Assembly: GCA_034408935.1 (NCBI GenBank)
Contig: DAOUMV010000020.1
Coordinates: 1-64,000 of the forward strand
Direction of reading: 5' to 3'
Source of the DNA: DAOUMF01 sp034408935
GTDB lineage: Bacteria > Chloroflexota > Dehalococcoidia > SM23-28-2 > RBG-16-64-32
Length of the DNA: 64,000 nucleotides
Numbering within the stretch: the first letter of the stretch is position 1; every line of letters starts with the position of its first letter. This document shows, one piece after another, positions 52,534 to 62,538 of the stretch. A program made the translations under genes and the position numbers. Under the pieces are notes generated by a model. The model had not been told where the DNA came from, made no database searches, and saw only the letters and a program-made list of their open reading frames with translations.

Positions 52534-52947
52534 GTGAAGGAGCTACCGTACGGCCTTTCGGTCGACCTGGACGTGCCCCTGGCCCGGGCCATCTCCGCCA
52601 CCAAGGAGGCCCTGAAAGCCGAGGGCTTCGGAGTCCTCACCGAGATCGACGTGCGGAAGACCCTCAAAGAGAAGATCGGCTCCGACTTCCAGCCCTACGT
52701 CATTCTCGGCGCCTGCAACCCCTCCCTGGCCTTCGTGGCGCTCCAGGACGATATCGACACCGGCCTGCTCCTCCCCTGCAACGTCACCGTGCGGGAGGAG
52801 GCCGACGGCCGCTCTGTTGTGACCGTCCTCGACCCGAACGTGATGGCCCGTATCTCACCCTCCGCCGAGTTGAAGGAGGTGGCACGGCTAGCCCGTCAGA
52901 AGCTGGAGCGGGTGCTGGACGAGCTCAGCCGTCAACCGGTGAACTAG
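52534..52947 (+). CDS. DUF302-family protein
   Basis: 137 residues from GTG 52534 with an AGGAGG site. The DUF302 pattern is clear: LARAISATKEALKAEGFGVLTEIDVRKTLKEKIG followed by YVILGACNPSLAFVAL and LLPCNVTVREE. Two Cys (ACNP, PCNV) are conserved in the family. The fold is an alpha/beta sandwich. Function unknown, possibly a small-ligand or metal-binding role. Transcribed away from the MFE-2 operon. Confidence 0.9.
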   Translation: MKELPYGLSVDLDVPLARAISATKEALKAEGFGVLTEIDVRKTLKEKIGSDFQPYVILGACNPSLAFVALQDDIDTGLLLPCNVTVREEADGRSVVTVLDPNVMARISPSAELKEVARLARQKLERVLDELSRQPVN

Positions 52948-52998
52948 AGGAGCAGGCAGTGCCCTGGCCGCCTTCGCCCGGGCCGGCTCCTGGGAGCG

Positions 52999-53027
52999 TT
53001 GACAGAGCAGTCGTGGATGGCTATAAG
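52999..53027 (+). promoter_or_regulatory. Strong predicted promoter of the peptide ABC importer
   Basis: TTGACA (52999-53004), exactly 17 bp, TATAAG (53022-53027); near-consensus. The binding-protein ATG lies at 53091. Confidence 0.8.
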
Positions 53028-53090
53028 TGACCTATCGATTCTTGGTCGACGTAACGTTGACGAGAAGTTGTAGCTGGGAGGCATCGCTAT

Positions 53091-54803
53091 ATGGCTGAGT
53101 CCATCTACTGGAACCGTTTCTGGCGGCGGCGCATCTCGAGACGCGCCCTGCTCGGTGCTGGCGCCGTTACGGCTCTTGGAGCCGCCAGCGCCGCCGTCGT
53201 CGGCTGCAACGGCGGCGGTAGTGGTGATGGCTCTTCTCAGTCCACCGGCCGCGATTGCAGCCCGATGCCGTCCGGCAGTCCCCAGCCCTGTGGCAGCATC
53301 ACGCAGGGCCGCCTCCTCGAAGCCAAGGGCATCGACCCCCACATCGACCTCACCGGCCTCGATATCGACATGCTCGTGTACACCTACCTTTACTCCTGGC
53401 GGGCCAGCACCGACGAAATCCTCCTCAACAACTTCGTCACCGAATACGAGCATCCGGATGCCCTCCACTTTAACTTCACCCTCCGCCGCGGCGTCAGATG
53501 TGCTCCCGTTGGCCCCGCCGCTGGCGAAGAGTTAACCTCCAAGGACGTCTACGAGAGCTTCATCCGCCGCGGCACGTCCATCTCCGCCCCCGACAGGCGC
53601 TACCCCCAGCGCTACCTGCCTGAAAACGGTGGAAAACTTGAGATGCCGGATGACTACACCTTCAACATCACCCTAACTCGCCCCTTCATCCCCGCCCTCC
53701 AGGATATGGCCAACCCCACCTGGGCCATCGTCCCCGCCAAGGTCATAGATAAGTACCAGACCCGCCTCAGCCAGGCCGCCTTCGGCAGCGGCCCCTTTAT
53801 GCTCGATGAGTTCCGCGGCTCCGAGCGCATCGTGCTCAAGAGAAACCCCAACTTCTTCCTCGACCCCCGACCCTGGCTGGACGAGATCAGGCTCATCGTC
53901 ATCCAGGAGGGCTCGTCCCTCCTGGCCGCCTTCCGCTCCGGCCAGCACGACGTCAACGGCGCCGTCCTCACCAAGGCCGAGGCCGAGGAGCTCATTGGCG
54001 ATGGTCGCTTCGACGTTAACAAGTACCCCTCCCTCTTCTATCCCGTTATCCACATGAAGGTCATCAGGCCGCCCTTCGATGACATCAGGGTGCGCGAGGC
54101 CATCGATCTCGCCCTCAATCGCGACGACATCCTCAACGTGATCGAGGACGGCGAGGGATTCTACAACGGCCCCATCCAGTGGCCCCAGGTGAAGTGGGCC
54201 CTTCCCCAGGATGAGCTGCGCTCCTTCTATCGCCACGATCTGGAGCGGGCTAAGCAGCTCATGGTGGAGGCTGGCCTTCCGGACGGCTTCTCGGTCAAGA
54301 TGAAGCTCCCCAAGCTCACCGGCGCCACATTCATCGCCGATACGGCCGTCCTCATCAAGGAGCAGCTCGGTCGGCTTGGCATCGACATTCAGCTCGACGA
54401 GGTCGAGATCGGCGCCTTCATCAGCAACACCATCCTCAACGGCAACTTCGATATGGCCTTCTTCCCCAACCTCCCCTACACCGAGCCGGATCGTCCCCTC
54501 TCCTTCTACCACTCCAAGGGGGTCACCGGCACCGGCAACTGGACCAACTACACCAACCCCGAACTGGACAAGCTCATCGACGCCCAGGCCGAGGAGTTCG
54601 ACGAAGCGAAGCGCAAGGAGATCATCCTTGAAGCCCAACGCATGATCCTGCCGGAGCACGGTCCGCAGCTCACCCTGGTCGGCGGCTTCGACTATGCTGC
54701 CCGCTGGAAGCACGTCCACCTCCCCACCGAATACACCGAGCTTGGCCCGGAGCTACCGGAGGGAAGCGGCCCCCTTGGCGCGGACATCTGGGTTGACAAG
54801 TAG
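53091..54803 (+). CDS. ABC importer substrate-binding lipoprotein, peptide/nickel (SBP family 5)
   Basis: 570 residues. Signal with paired Arg (RRRISRRALLGAGAV, Tat-like) and a lipobox ending VVGC, so probably a folded Tat-exported lipoprotein. SBP_bac_5 features: RLLEAKGIDPHIDL, FTLRRGVRCAPVG, and IRVREAIDLALNRDDILNVIEDGEG in the central part. It binds peptides or similar ligands for the two permeases that follow. The motor ATPases are not in the cluster and must come from elsewhere. Strong promoter at 52999. Confidence 0.9.
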   Translation: MAESIYWNRFWRRRISRRALLGAGAVTALGAASAAVVGCNGGGSGDGSSQSTGRDCSPMPSGSPQPCGSITQGRLLEAKGIDPHIDLTGLDIDMLVYTYLYSWRASTDEILLNNFVTEYEHPDALHFNFTLRRGVRCAPVGPAAGEELTSKDVYESFIRRGTSISAPDRRYPQRYLPENGGKLEMPDDYTFNITLTRPFIPALQDMANPTWAIVPAKVIDKYQTRLSQAAFGSGPFMLDEFRGSERIVLKRNPNFFLDPRPWLDEIRLIVIQEGSSLLAAFRSGQHDVNGAVLTKAEAEELIGDGRFDVNKYPSLFYPVIHMKVIRPPFDDIRVREAIDLALNRDDILNVIEDGEGFYNGPIQWPQVKWALPQDELRSFYRHDLERAKQLMVEAGLPDGFSVKMKLPKLTGATFIADTAVLIKEQLGRLGIDIQLDEVEIGAFISNTILNGNFDMAFFPNLPYTEPDRPLSFYHSKGVTGTGNWTNYTNPELDKLIDAQAEEFDEAKRKEIILEAQRMILPEHGPQLTLVGGFDYAARWKHVHLPTEYTELGPELPEGSGPLGADIWVDK

Positions 54804-54850
54804 CAACCGGGATATGGCGTCGACAGGAATGGTTACCGGACGAATGACCG

Positions 54851-55807
54851 ATGCGTGACTACATTATCCGCCGCCTGATGCTCCTGGTGCCCATCATGCT
54901 GGGCGTCTCCTTCCTCACCTTCGCCATGTTTCGCATCATCCCCGGCGACGCCGCCGTTCTCATCTGCGACTTCGGTTGCACCGATGAGGTACTGGAGGAC
55001 CTTCGCCACGATCTCGGGCTGGACCGGCCCTGGTACGTCCAGTACGGCGACTGGTTGGGGGGCGTCGTCCAGGGCGATTTCGGCAATTCCATAACCGAGG
55101 GCAGGCTACCCGTAACCACCGGCTTGGAGCGCCGCCTTCCCGTTACCGGCGAAATCGTCATCATGGCAGTCATCCTCTCCCTCGTCCTCGGCATTCCTCC
55201 GGGTGTCCTTTCGGCCGTCCGGCCTGGTACCCTTCTCGACTTCATCGCCCGCGTCGCCAGCGTTCTCTGGCTCTCCATCCCTTCATTCTGGCTCGGAATC
55301 CTCGTCATTAGCTTCGGCCTCGCCTGGTTCGGCTGGACCCCTCCCCAATTCGGGCGCGGCTACGTCCCCTTTTTCGATGATCCCTGGGTCAACCTCCAGC
55401 AGTTCTTCTTCCCGTCGCTGGTCCTCGCCCTCGCCATCGCAGCGGCCATCATGCGCCTCACCCGCTCCTCCATGCTGGAAGTGCTGCGAAACGACTACAT
55501 CCGCACCGCCTGGTCCAAGGGTCTGCGCGAGAGAACCGTCGTCGTCCGTCATGCCCTCAAGAACGCCCTCATCCCCGTCGTCACCGTCGTCGGCCTTCAA
55601 GTCGGAGCATTGATTGGCGGGGCCGTCCTCGTCGAACGGGTCTTCGCCCTCAACGGCGTCGGCTTCTGGGTGGTCGACTCCGTCATCCGCAGGGACATCT
55701 TCGTCGTCATGAGCCTGACCCTCATCTTCGCTCTAGCCTACGTATTGGCCAACCTGCTCGTGGACATCGCCTACGGCTGGCTTGACCCCAGGATCCGTTA
55801 CTCCTAA
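54851..55807 (+). CDS. ABC importer permease, DppB/OppB-type
   Basis: 318 residues, six TM helices. N-terminal MRDYIIRRLMLLVPIMLGVSFLTFAMFRIIPGD is the DppB-type start; YIRTAWSKGLRERTVVVRHALKNALIPVVTVVGLQ is the EAA coupling loop. Follows the binding protein by 47 bp. Confidence 0.95.
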   Translation: MRDYIIRRLMLLVPIMLGVSFLTFAMFRIIPGDAAVLICDFGCTDEVLEDLRHDLGLDRPWYVQYGDWLGGVVQGDFGNSITEGRLPVTTGLERRLPVTGEIVIMAVILSLVLGIPPGVLSAVRPGTLLDFIARVASVLWLSIPSFWLGILVISFGLAWFGWTPPQFGRGYVPFFDDPWVNLQQFFFPSLVLALAIAAAIMRLTRSSMLEVLRNDYIRTAWSKGLRERTVVVRHALKNALIPVVTVVGLQVGALIGGAVLVERVFALNGVGFWVVDSVIRRDIFVVMSLTLIFALAYVLANLLVDIAYGWLDPRIRYS

Positions 55808-55818
55808 GGGGATCTGGA

Positions 55819-57063
55819 ATGACTCGCGAAGTCGCTGTCCCCCTGGAGCTGGAAGAAGAGGCGAGGATAGAGCGGCCCCCGGTGCGGCGAAGGCTGCTCA
55901 ACCTGGCCCGCCAGCACCCCCTCGGCGTTTTCGGTCTCCTCACCGTCGGCCTCTTCTTGTTCGCCGGCATCTTCGCCGATGTCAATCTGTTTGGCGTCAA
56001 GTTTGGCATCGCGCCTTACGACCCTCAGACTATCCACCGCGCTCCCCAAACGGTGGCACAGCTCAGCGCCCCGATCGACGCTGAACAGACCACCTTGCCC
56101 ATCTCCTCCGAGGGCAAGCTGAACCTGGGACTTGGCGGCGCCTTCACCATCGACGATGAAAAGATGTACATCATGATCATCGGTGAGGATGAATTGACGG
56201 TCGGGCGAGCGTCGGGAGGGACCGTCGCCGCCCCGCACGAGGCCGGCGCCGGGCTCGAAATCGTTGACAAGGTGTTCGAGGGTCCCTCCTGGAGCCACCC
56301 CTTCGGCACAGATGGCCTCGGCAGGGATGTCCTCAGTCGCACCATTTTCGGGGCCCGCGTCTCCCTCATGATCGGCATGGTCTCCATCCTCTTCGGTGTC
56401 ACCATCGGTGCCTTCCTTGGAGTTGTCTCCGGCTACTTTGGTCGTTTTTTGGACAGCCTCATCCAGCGCTCCGTGGACGTCCTCCTCGCCTTCCCCGCCA
56501 TCGTCTTCCTCCTGGCCATCGTCACTGTCATCGGCGATGAGTCCTCGGCCTTCCGCAAGTTCCTGGCCGAAGACACGCCCGTGCCTGAGGGGAGTTTCTT
56601 GGGAGTTCCCTTCTTCCTCGACATCTTCATCCTCTCCTTGGCCATTGGCGTGGCCGTCATCGCCAGCGTGGCGAGGGTCACGCGCGGGGCCGTCCTCTCC
56701 ATCAAGGAGAACGTCTACATCGAGGCGGCCCGGGCCCTGGGCGCCAGCGACGCCCGCATCATGTGGCACCACATCTTCCCCAACGTCGTCGCCCTGGTGG
56801 TTGTCCTGGCCAGCATCACTCTCCCCCTCGCCATCCTGGCGGAGGCCGCCATCAGCTTCCTCGGCATCGGCGTGCCTGCGCCCACCCCCTCCTGGGGCGC
56901 TGATATCACCGGCCCCAACCAGGAGGAGGCCCTCGCTGGACACTGGTGGCCTGTGTTCTTCCCCGGCCTCGCCCTCAGCGTCGTCGTGCTGGGCTTCAAC
57001 ATGCTCGGTGACGCCTTCCGCGACATCTCAGATCCTCGCCTGCGCGGCGCCCCGGGCAAGTAG
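55819..57063 (+). CDS. ABC importer permease, DppC/OppC-type, with extended external loop
   Basis: 414 residues. Usual DppC length is about 300; here a first TM (GVFGLLTVGLFLFAGIFADV) is followed by an extra soluble region of about 100 residues (to about residue 150) before HPFGTDGLGRDVLSR, the family start of the permease core. The EAA loop is YIEAARALGASDARIMWHHIFPN. The extra domain may sit outside the membrane and touch the binding protein. Last gene of the importer set; no ATPase genes adjacent. Confidence 0.93.
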   Translation: MTREVAVPLELEEEARIERPPVRRRLLNLARQHPLGVFGLLTVGLFLFAGIFADVNLFGVKFGIAPYDPQTIHRAPQTVAQLSAPIDAEQTTLPISSEGKLNLGLGGAFTIDDEKMYIMIIGEDELTVGRASGGTVAAPHEAGAGLEIVDKVFEGPSWSHPFGTDGLGRDVLSRTIFGARVSLMIGMVSILFGVTIGAFLGVVSGYFGRFLDSLIQRSVDVLLAFPAIVFLLAIVTVIGDESSAFRKFLAEDTPVPEGSFLGVPFFLDIFILSLAIGVAVIASVARVTRGAVLSIKENVYIEAARALGASDARIMWHHIFPNVVALVVVLASITLPLAILAEAAISFLGIGVPAPTPSWGADITGPNQEEALAGHWWPVFFPGLALSVVVLGFNMLGDAFRDISDPRLRGAPGK

Positions 57064-57285
57064 GTAAGGCTCCTGGGCCGGCCTCTGGCCCTGTCCTCCC
57101 GGTCCGACCTCCTGAACGCGTCTCCGCAGGTGGCCCCTCGCGGATCGGAGGCCGTCCACAGGGATTGCCGACGCCTACCTGCCGTCAGCCCGGCGCGAAG
57201 ATGGGCCCCAACCTGGACGGCCATACTTCCTTGGTCACCACATTCCTTGACCACGTTTGGCGCCGCATGCTAGACTTCGCTTGCG

Positions 57286-57308
57286 GCCCCGTACGCCTCG
57301 GGGCTTTT
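57286..57308 (+). terminator. Rho-independent-type terminator or leader hairpin before tRNA-His
   Basis: Stem GCCCCG/CGGGGC with a 7-base loop and TTTT at once after. It follows the importer operon; a TTGACC-18 bp-TAGACT promoter-like pair at 57247-57276 lies just before it and might drive the tRNA through an attenuator, or be fortuitous. Confidence 0.5.
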
Positions 57309-57321
57309 CTATCGCTAGGGT

Positions 57322-57399
57322 GGTGGGCGTCGCCTAGCGGTCTAAGGCGCCAGGTTGTGGCCCTGGAGATCGAGGGTTCGAATCCCTCCGTCCACCCCA
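57322..57399 (+). tRNA. tRNA-His(GTG)
   Basis: Acceptor GTGGGCG/CGTCCAC with the extra G(-1) at 57322 opposite discriminator C at 57396, the hallmark of tRNA-His. The anticodon stem CCAGG/CCTGG has loop TTGTGGC (anticodon GTG). The T stem is GAGGG/CCCTC. CCA is encoded at 57397-57399. Confidence 0.97.
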
Positions 57400-57429
57400 G
57401 TCTTCCCCCCTCCGTCGGGCCCGTTCCTC

Positions 57430-58782
57430 TTACGTGAGCTTGTCGATCAGGAGCGCTCCCAGGCCCAGCAGGAACAGGAAGCCCATGACGTCCGTGATGG
57501 CGGTGAGGAAGATCCCGGAGGCGATGGCCGGGTCCAGCCTCAGGGCCCGCAGGCCAAGCGGGATGACCGCTCCCAGGAGGCCCGCCACCAGCATATTCAG
57601 CGTCAGCGCCACCCCAACCACTAGCCCCCACCACGGCTCCGCCTGCCAGGCCCAAGCTATGAGGCCGATAGTGACGCCGAAGATCACTCCCTTCACCATG
57701 CCGATGGCGACTTCCTTCGTCAGCACCCTCATCGCGTCTCCGGCCTTGATCTCGCCGAGGGCCATGCCCCTGACTACTATGGTGATGCTCTGGATTCCGG
57801 AGTTGCCTCCCAGACCGGCCACCACGGGCATGAATACGGCTAATGCGGCCGCCTTTTCTATCGTGCCCTCAAACGCGGCCACCATCGCCGCCGCCAGAAA
57901 CACCGCAATGACGTTTATCCCCAGCCAGGGTATCCGCCTTCGCGCTGACACCGACAACGGCGCGTACACGCTGTCGTCCGAGAGGAGGCCCACCATACGG
58001 TACATGTCCTCCGTGGCCTCCTCGCTGGCCACCTCCATCGCGTCGTCGGCGGTGACGATGCCGCTTAGCACCCCCTCCTCGTCCACGACCGGCAGGGCCC
58101 GCAGCCGGTAGTGCTGGATCAGCCGCGCCACCTCTTCCTGATCCGTGTCCGGCTTCACCGTGATCGAGTCTTTGGTCATCACGTCCACGATGGACGTGTC
58201 AAGCTCCGAGATAAGCAGCTCGCGCAGGTTGACCACCCCCAGCAGGCGGTTGGCCGCGTCAAGGACGTACAGGTAATAGGCCTCCTCCACCACGGGCTTG
58301 CGTAGGCGCAGGAAAGTGATGGCCTGCTGGGCCGTCATCTCCGGGTGCAGCGCTACATAGCCCCTGGTCATCAGGCCGCCGGCGCTCTCATCGGCGTGCT
58401 CCAGGAGCGGCGTTATCTCCGACGCGGTGGTCATGGCGGAGAGCACGCGCGCCATCTCAGCCGGGGCCAGCGTCCGCAGCACGTCCACCGCCGCGTCCTG
58501 GCTGGTCTTGTCTAGGACGCGGGCCAGGCTCACCCGGGGCATGCGTGCCACCACCCTCTCGCGCACCTCCTCCTCCAGGTACTCCAGCAACTCCCCCATA
58601 GCTTCGCTGGAGAGGACTGAAAGGAACGACTCGCGCAACTCGGGGTCCAGGCGCTCGTACAGGTCGGCCCGGTCGGCTGGGTGTATGGACGCGATGGCCT
58701 CGGCGGCCTTCTCAATGTCAGGGCCGCGTAGGATCCCCTCGATCCTGTCCGTCAGCTCGCGTGTGTCCTGCTCCGTAGCCAT
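57430..58782 (-). CDS. mgtE: Magnesium transporter MgtE
   Basis: 450 residues, full length. N-terminal superhelical N domain (PADRADLYERLDPELRESFLSVL), two CBS domains (TRGYVALHPEMTAQQAITFLR…; VMTKDSITVKPDTDQEEVARLIQHYRLRALPVVD), then five TM helices with ARRRIPWLGINVIAVF, MPVVAGLGGNSGIQSI, and DVMGFLFLLGLG. MgtE conducts Mg, closed by Mg binding to the N/CBS domains. No M-box riboswitch was recognised in its 136-bp upstream region. Confidence 0.96.
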   Translation of the reverse strand: MATEQDTRELTDRIEGILRGPDIEKAAEAIASIHPADRADLYERLDPELRESFLSVLSSEAMGELLEYLEEEVRERVVARMPRVSLARVLDKTSQDAAVDVLRTLAPAEMARVLSAMTTASEITPLLEHADESAGGLMTRGYVALHPEMTAQQAITFLRLRKPVVEEAYYLYVLDAANRLLGVVNLRELLISELDTSIVDVMTKDSITVKPDTDQEEVARLIQHYRLRALPVVDEEGVLSGIVTADDAMEVASEEATEDMYRMVGLLSDDSVYAPLSVSARRRIPWLGINVIAVFLAAAMVAAFEGTIEKAAALAVFMPVVAGLGGNSGIQSITIVVRGMALGEIKAGDAMRVLTKEVAIGMVKGVIFGVTIGLIAWAWQAEPWWGLVVGVALTLNMLVAGLLGAVIPLGLRALRLDPAIASGIFLTAITDVMGFLFLLGLGALLIDKLT

Positions 58783-58884
58783 GTCTCACCTGTCTGTGGC
58801 CTCGTCCATTAGAGCACAGCGTTCCCCCTGTCACAACGCGCGACGGCCGTTTCTGTTTGCCGCCCTGGCGGCACCGGTGCTACA

Positions 58885-58913
58885 CTGAACCTGCCTGCCA
58901 TCAGGCAGTTCAG
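58885..58913. repeat. CTGAA…TTCAG hairpin upstream of tRNA-Arg(TCG)
   Basis: Inner stem CTGCCTG/CAGGCAG with CCAT loop, outer stem CTGAA/TTCAG, with one bulged C. Related to the CCTGCC palindrome at 45862. It lies 5 bp from the tRNA and probably belongs to a dispersed repeat family. Confidence 0.55.
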
Positions 58914-58918
58914 CGGGC

Positions 58919-58995
58919 GCCCCTGTAGCTCAATTGGATAGAGCGCCTGGCTTCGGACCAGGAGGTTGTGGGTTCGAGTCCTACCGGGGGCGCCA
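58919..58995 (+). tRNA. tRNA-Arg(TCG)
   Basis: Acceptor GCCCCTG pairs with CGGGGGC (one G-U). D arm is GCTC…GAGC, anticodon stem CCTGG/CCAGG with loop CTTCGGA (anticodon TCG), and T arm GTGGG-TTCGAGT-CCTAC (one G-U). CCA is encoded at 58993-58995. Confidence 0.96.
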
Positions 58996-59089
58996 GTCCA
59001 TTCCTACGGCTCATCGGGCACCTTCCCTGGCCGCGCCCGCGATCCCACACGTGGCAGACCGCAGATGTTCCCTGCTAGAATGGACTGCG

Positions 59090-59551
59090 ATGCTTAGCAG
59101 ATGCGTGCGTGGCCTCAGCCTCGGCCTCCTGACCCTGGCGATTCCCATCATCCTCATCGCCGCCGCCTGTGGGGATGACGGGGAAGAAGCCCCTACCGTT
59201 CCTGTCGCCACACCCACCGCGGATGGCGGGGAGCCATCCCCTATCACTACGGGGAGCTCTGTCGAAGACGCGATCACTGCCTACATCACCGAGACGGGAC
59301 TGGATGGCGAGACCTTCGAGATCACTGAGCCGATCAACTGCAACGCATTCCAACAAGTCGACGAGGAAGAGCAGCCCGTGGGCCAATTCTGTATCAACTT
59401 CAACAGCAGCGATTTCACCGACACCAGCGGCGTCATCCAAGTGTGGGCGTACGGTACCGAAGTCACCTGGGACCTTACTCTCGAGCTTCAGAACTACTCC
59501 TGGGTCGTAACGGGTGCCGAAGAAACCACCGCGGGGGCAGACGAGCAGTAG
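59090..59551 (+). CDS. Small secreted lipoprotein of unknown function
   Basis: 153 residues from ATG 59090. Signal with a long hydrophobic core (LSLGLLTLAIPIILIAAAC) and lipobox Cys followed by GDDGEE. A Pro/Thr spacer (APTVPVATPTADGGEPSP) leads to a compact C-terminal domain of about 90 residues with two Cys (INCNAF, GQFCINF) that could form a disulfide, and aromatic-rich strands (VIQVWAYGTEVTWDLTLELQNYSWVV). I do not recognise the domain. No obvious operon partner; tRNA-Arg is upstream and livG downstream. Confidence 0.8.
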   Translation: MLSRCVRGLSLGLLTLAIPIILIAAACGDDGEEAPTVPVATPTADGGEPSPITTGSSVEDAITAYITETGLDGETFEITEPINCNAFQQVDEEEQPVGQFCINFNSSDFTDTSGVIQVWAYGTEVTWDLTLELQNYSWVVTGAEETTAGADEQ

Positions 59552-59776
59552 CCCAGCCGACCTCAGTCTGCGAGGGCTTCCTCCCCCGGTCAGCGACCCC
59601 CATCAGTTCCGGCGCTACAAGACAAACTATTGGTATCCAGCTCCTGCCTGGATCGACCCAGGCGAGGGGCGCGTTGGCATGACTTGCCGCTCAACCGTTG
59701 GCACTCCCCACGCGCCGTCCTCTATACTAGACTCGCCTAGTTGGGGGCCGTGAAAAAGCGGTCCCAGTGTGATCAT

Positions 59777-60552
<776 letters not shown>

Positions 60553-60556
<4 letters not shown>

Positions 60557-61260
60557 CGCCCGTGCTCCAGGCTGAAGGCGTCGTCGCTGGCTACGGGGAA
60601 GTGGAGATCCTGCACGGCGTCTCCATCGTCCTCAACGAAGCTGAGATCGTGGCCGTCATCGGCCCCAACGGCGCCGGCAAGTCCACCCTCCTCAAGGCCG
60701 TCTTTGGCCTGCTCTCCCTCCGCGGCGGGCATGTCCAACTGCTGGAGCGGGACGTAACGAACCTCTCTCCGGACCGCATAGTCCAGAGCGGCATGTCCTA
60801 CGTCCCCCAGGTCGACAACGTCTTCCCCAGCCTCACCATCAACGAAAACCTGGAGATGGGTGCCTTCGTCCGCCGCGATGGCCTGCACGAACGTCTGGAG
60901 CGCGTCTATGGCCTCTTCCCTGACATCGCCGACCGCCGCGGCGAGCGGGCAGGCAGGCTCTCCGGTGGCCAGCGCCAGATGCTGGCCCTCGCTCGCGCCC
61001 TCATGCTCGACCCGAAGGTCCTCCTCCTCGACGAACCCTCCGCCAGCCTATCCCCAATCATGGTCGACTCCATCTTTGAAAAGATCGGTGAGATCAACCG
61101 CAGCGGCACCGCTATCCTCCTCGTGGAGCAAAACGCCAAGGAAGCGCTCAGCTTCAGCAGTCGTGCCTACGTCTTGGCCATGGGCGAGAACCGGATCGAA
61201 GGTGAAGCGGCTGGCCTTCTGGACAACGAAGAGGTCGGCAAGCTCTACCTCGGCGCCTAA
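60553..61260 (+). CDS. livF: Branched-chain amino acid-type ABC ATPase LivF
   Basis: 235 residues. Walker A GPNGAGKSTLLKAVFGL, Q-loop VPQVDNVFPSLT, signature LSGGQRQMLALARAL, Walker B LLLDEPSASL and LVEQNAKEALSFSSRAYVLAMG, the typical LivF C-terminus. Starts within the livG stop (ATGA), so both ATPases are made in equal amounts. Confidence 0.96.
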
Positions 61261-61263
61261 AGC

Positions 61264-62538
61264 ATGGCCACCATCGAAGTCACCTACGGCCGGCTCCTCG
61301 ACCGGCTCCGTGGCCTCGGCGACGCCATTATTGGCACAATCGTGTGGGTTGTCGCCCTCTCCTTCGTCACCTGGGCCATCGTGGCCGAGACGAACGGGCC
61401 TGCCGTCGCCGGCTGGGCAGCCCTCCTCGTCCTGATCCTGGCCGCCGGGCCCCTCCTGTTCAGATACGCCGATATCCTCCGGGCGCGGGGAGACGACCTC
61501 ATCGTCAGCGGCTTGTGGGCCAACATCATCGTCTTCGCTTCCTGGGCTGTCCTTACCAGGACAGACGCCTTCGCCGTCGGCGTCGTCACCGGCAGCGTCC
61601 TCGCCCTCGGCGCCATCGGACTCACCCTCATCTACGGCATCCTCAAGTTCGCCCATTTCGCCCACGGCGACGCCATGATGCTTGCCGCCTACATCGCTTT
61701 CTTCGCCCTCACAGGTACCGTCGTCGGGGAGAGAACGGACACCGAGTTGCTGCCCTGGAGCCTCAACGATCTGCCGGGAGCCACCAATACCATCCCCTGG
61801 CCCAGCGAGCTCGGCGGCGGCGACTTCTCCTTCGGCTACGGCCTCATTCTCGCCATGGTCGTCGCCGCCGTCGCCATGGCGTTGATCTTCATCATCCTGG
61901 ACTACCTCGTCTACCGCCCTCTCCGCCGCCGCGGCAGCGGCATCGTCATCTTCGCCATCGCCTCCCTGGGCATCGCCATCGCCATGCGCAGCCTCATGCT
62001 CATGGTCTGGGCCTCCTTTCGCCGCTTGTACGTCCCAGGAATACGCCCCACCACAGACCTCCCCTTTGACGTCCGCATAGTCACCGACCAGATATTCATC
62101 TTTTTCACCGCCATGGCTCTCGCAGCTCTCGTCTATGTTCTGCTCTTCCGCACCAAGCTAGGCAAGGCGATGCGCGCCGTGTCCGACAATCCGGACTTGG
62201 CGGAAGTCAGCGGTATAAACCCGGAGCAGATCATCAGATGGACATGGCTCATCGGCGGCGTCCTGGTGGCTGTCGCCGGAGTCATGCTCGCCTTGCAGGC
62301 CCAGCTCAAGCCGGAGCTCGGCTTCGTCCTTCTTCTGCCCCTGTTCGCCGCCACCATCCTGGGCGGCATCGGCAGCCCTCAGGGCGCCTTTGCCGGCGGT
62401 ATGATCGTGGGCATTACCCAGGAGGTGGCCGTTACCTTCGGCTTTCTCAGCCCCGGCTATAAGTTCTCCATCGCCTTCATTATCCTCATCCTCATCCTGC
62501 TGCTGCGTCCTCGCGGCCTCCTTGGGGCGAAGACATGA
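61264..62538 (+). CDS. livH: Branched-chain amino acid-type permease LivH with N-terminal extension
   Basis: 424 residues. The LivH core begins about residue 100 (ALGAIGLTLIYGILKFAHFAHGDAMM) and continues with KLGKAMRAVSDNPDLAEVSGINPEQII, the EAA-type coupling loop. About 100 extra N-terminal residues form two or three extra helices (TIVWVVALSFVTWAIVAE; ALLVLILAAGPLLF; NIIVFASWAVLTR), an extension not found in standard LivH of about 300 residues. The external insert between TM helices of the core (GERTDTELLPWSLND…) is also long. Overlaps livM by ATGA. Confidence 0.92.
   Translation: MATIEVTYGRLLDRLRGLGDAIIGTIVWVVALSFVTWAIVAETNGPAVAGWAALLVLILAAGPLLFRYADILRARGDDLIVSGLWANIIVFASWAVLTRTDAFAVGVVTGSVLALGAIGLTLIYGILKFAHFAHGDAMMLAAYIAFFALTGTVVGERTDTELLPWSLNDLPGATNTIPWPSELGGGDFSFGYGLILAMVVAAVAMALIFIILDYLVYRPLRRRGSGIVIFAIASLGIAIAMRSLMLMVWASFRRLYVPGIRPTTDLPFDVRIVTDQIFIFFTAMALAALVYVLLFRTKLGKAMRAVSDNPDLAEVSGINPEQIIRWTWLIGGVLVAVAGVMLALQAQLKPELGFVLLLPLFAATILGGIGSPQGAFAGGMIVGITQEVAVTFGFLSPGYKFSIAFIILILILLLRPRGLLGAKT

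Noticed and set aside
58783..58918. M-box riboswitch sought upstream of mgtE
   Set aside because: Only 136 bp, with a repeat hairpin and the tRNA-Arg start; no M-box-like structure recognised.
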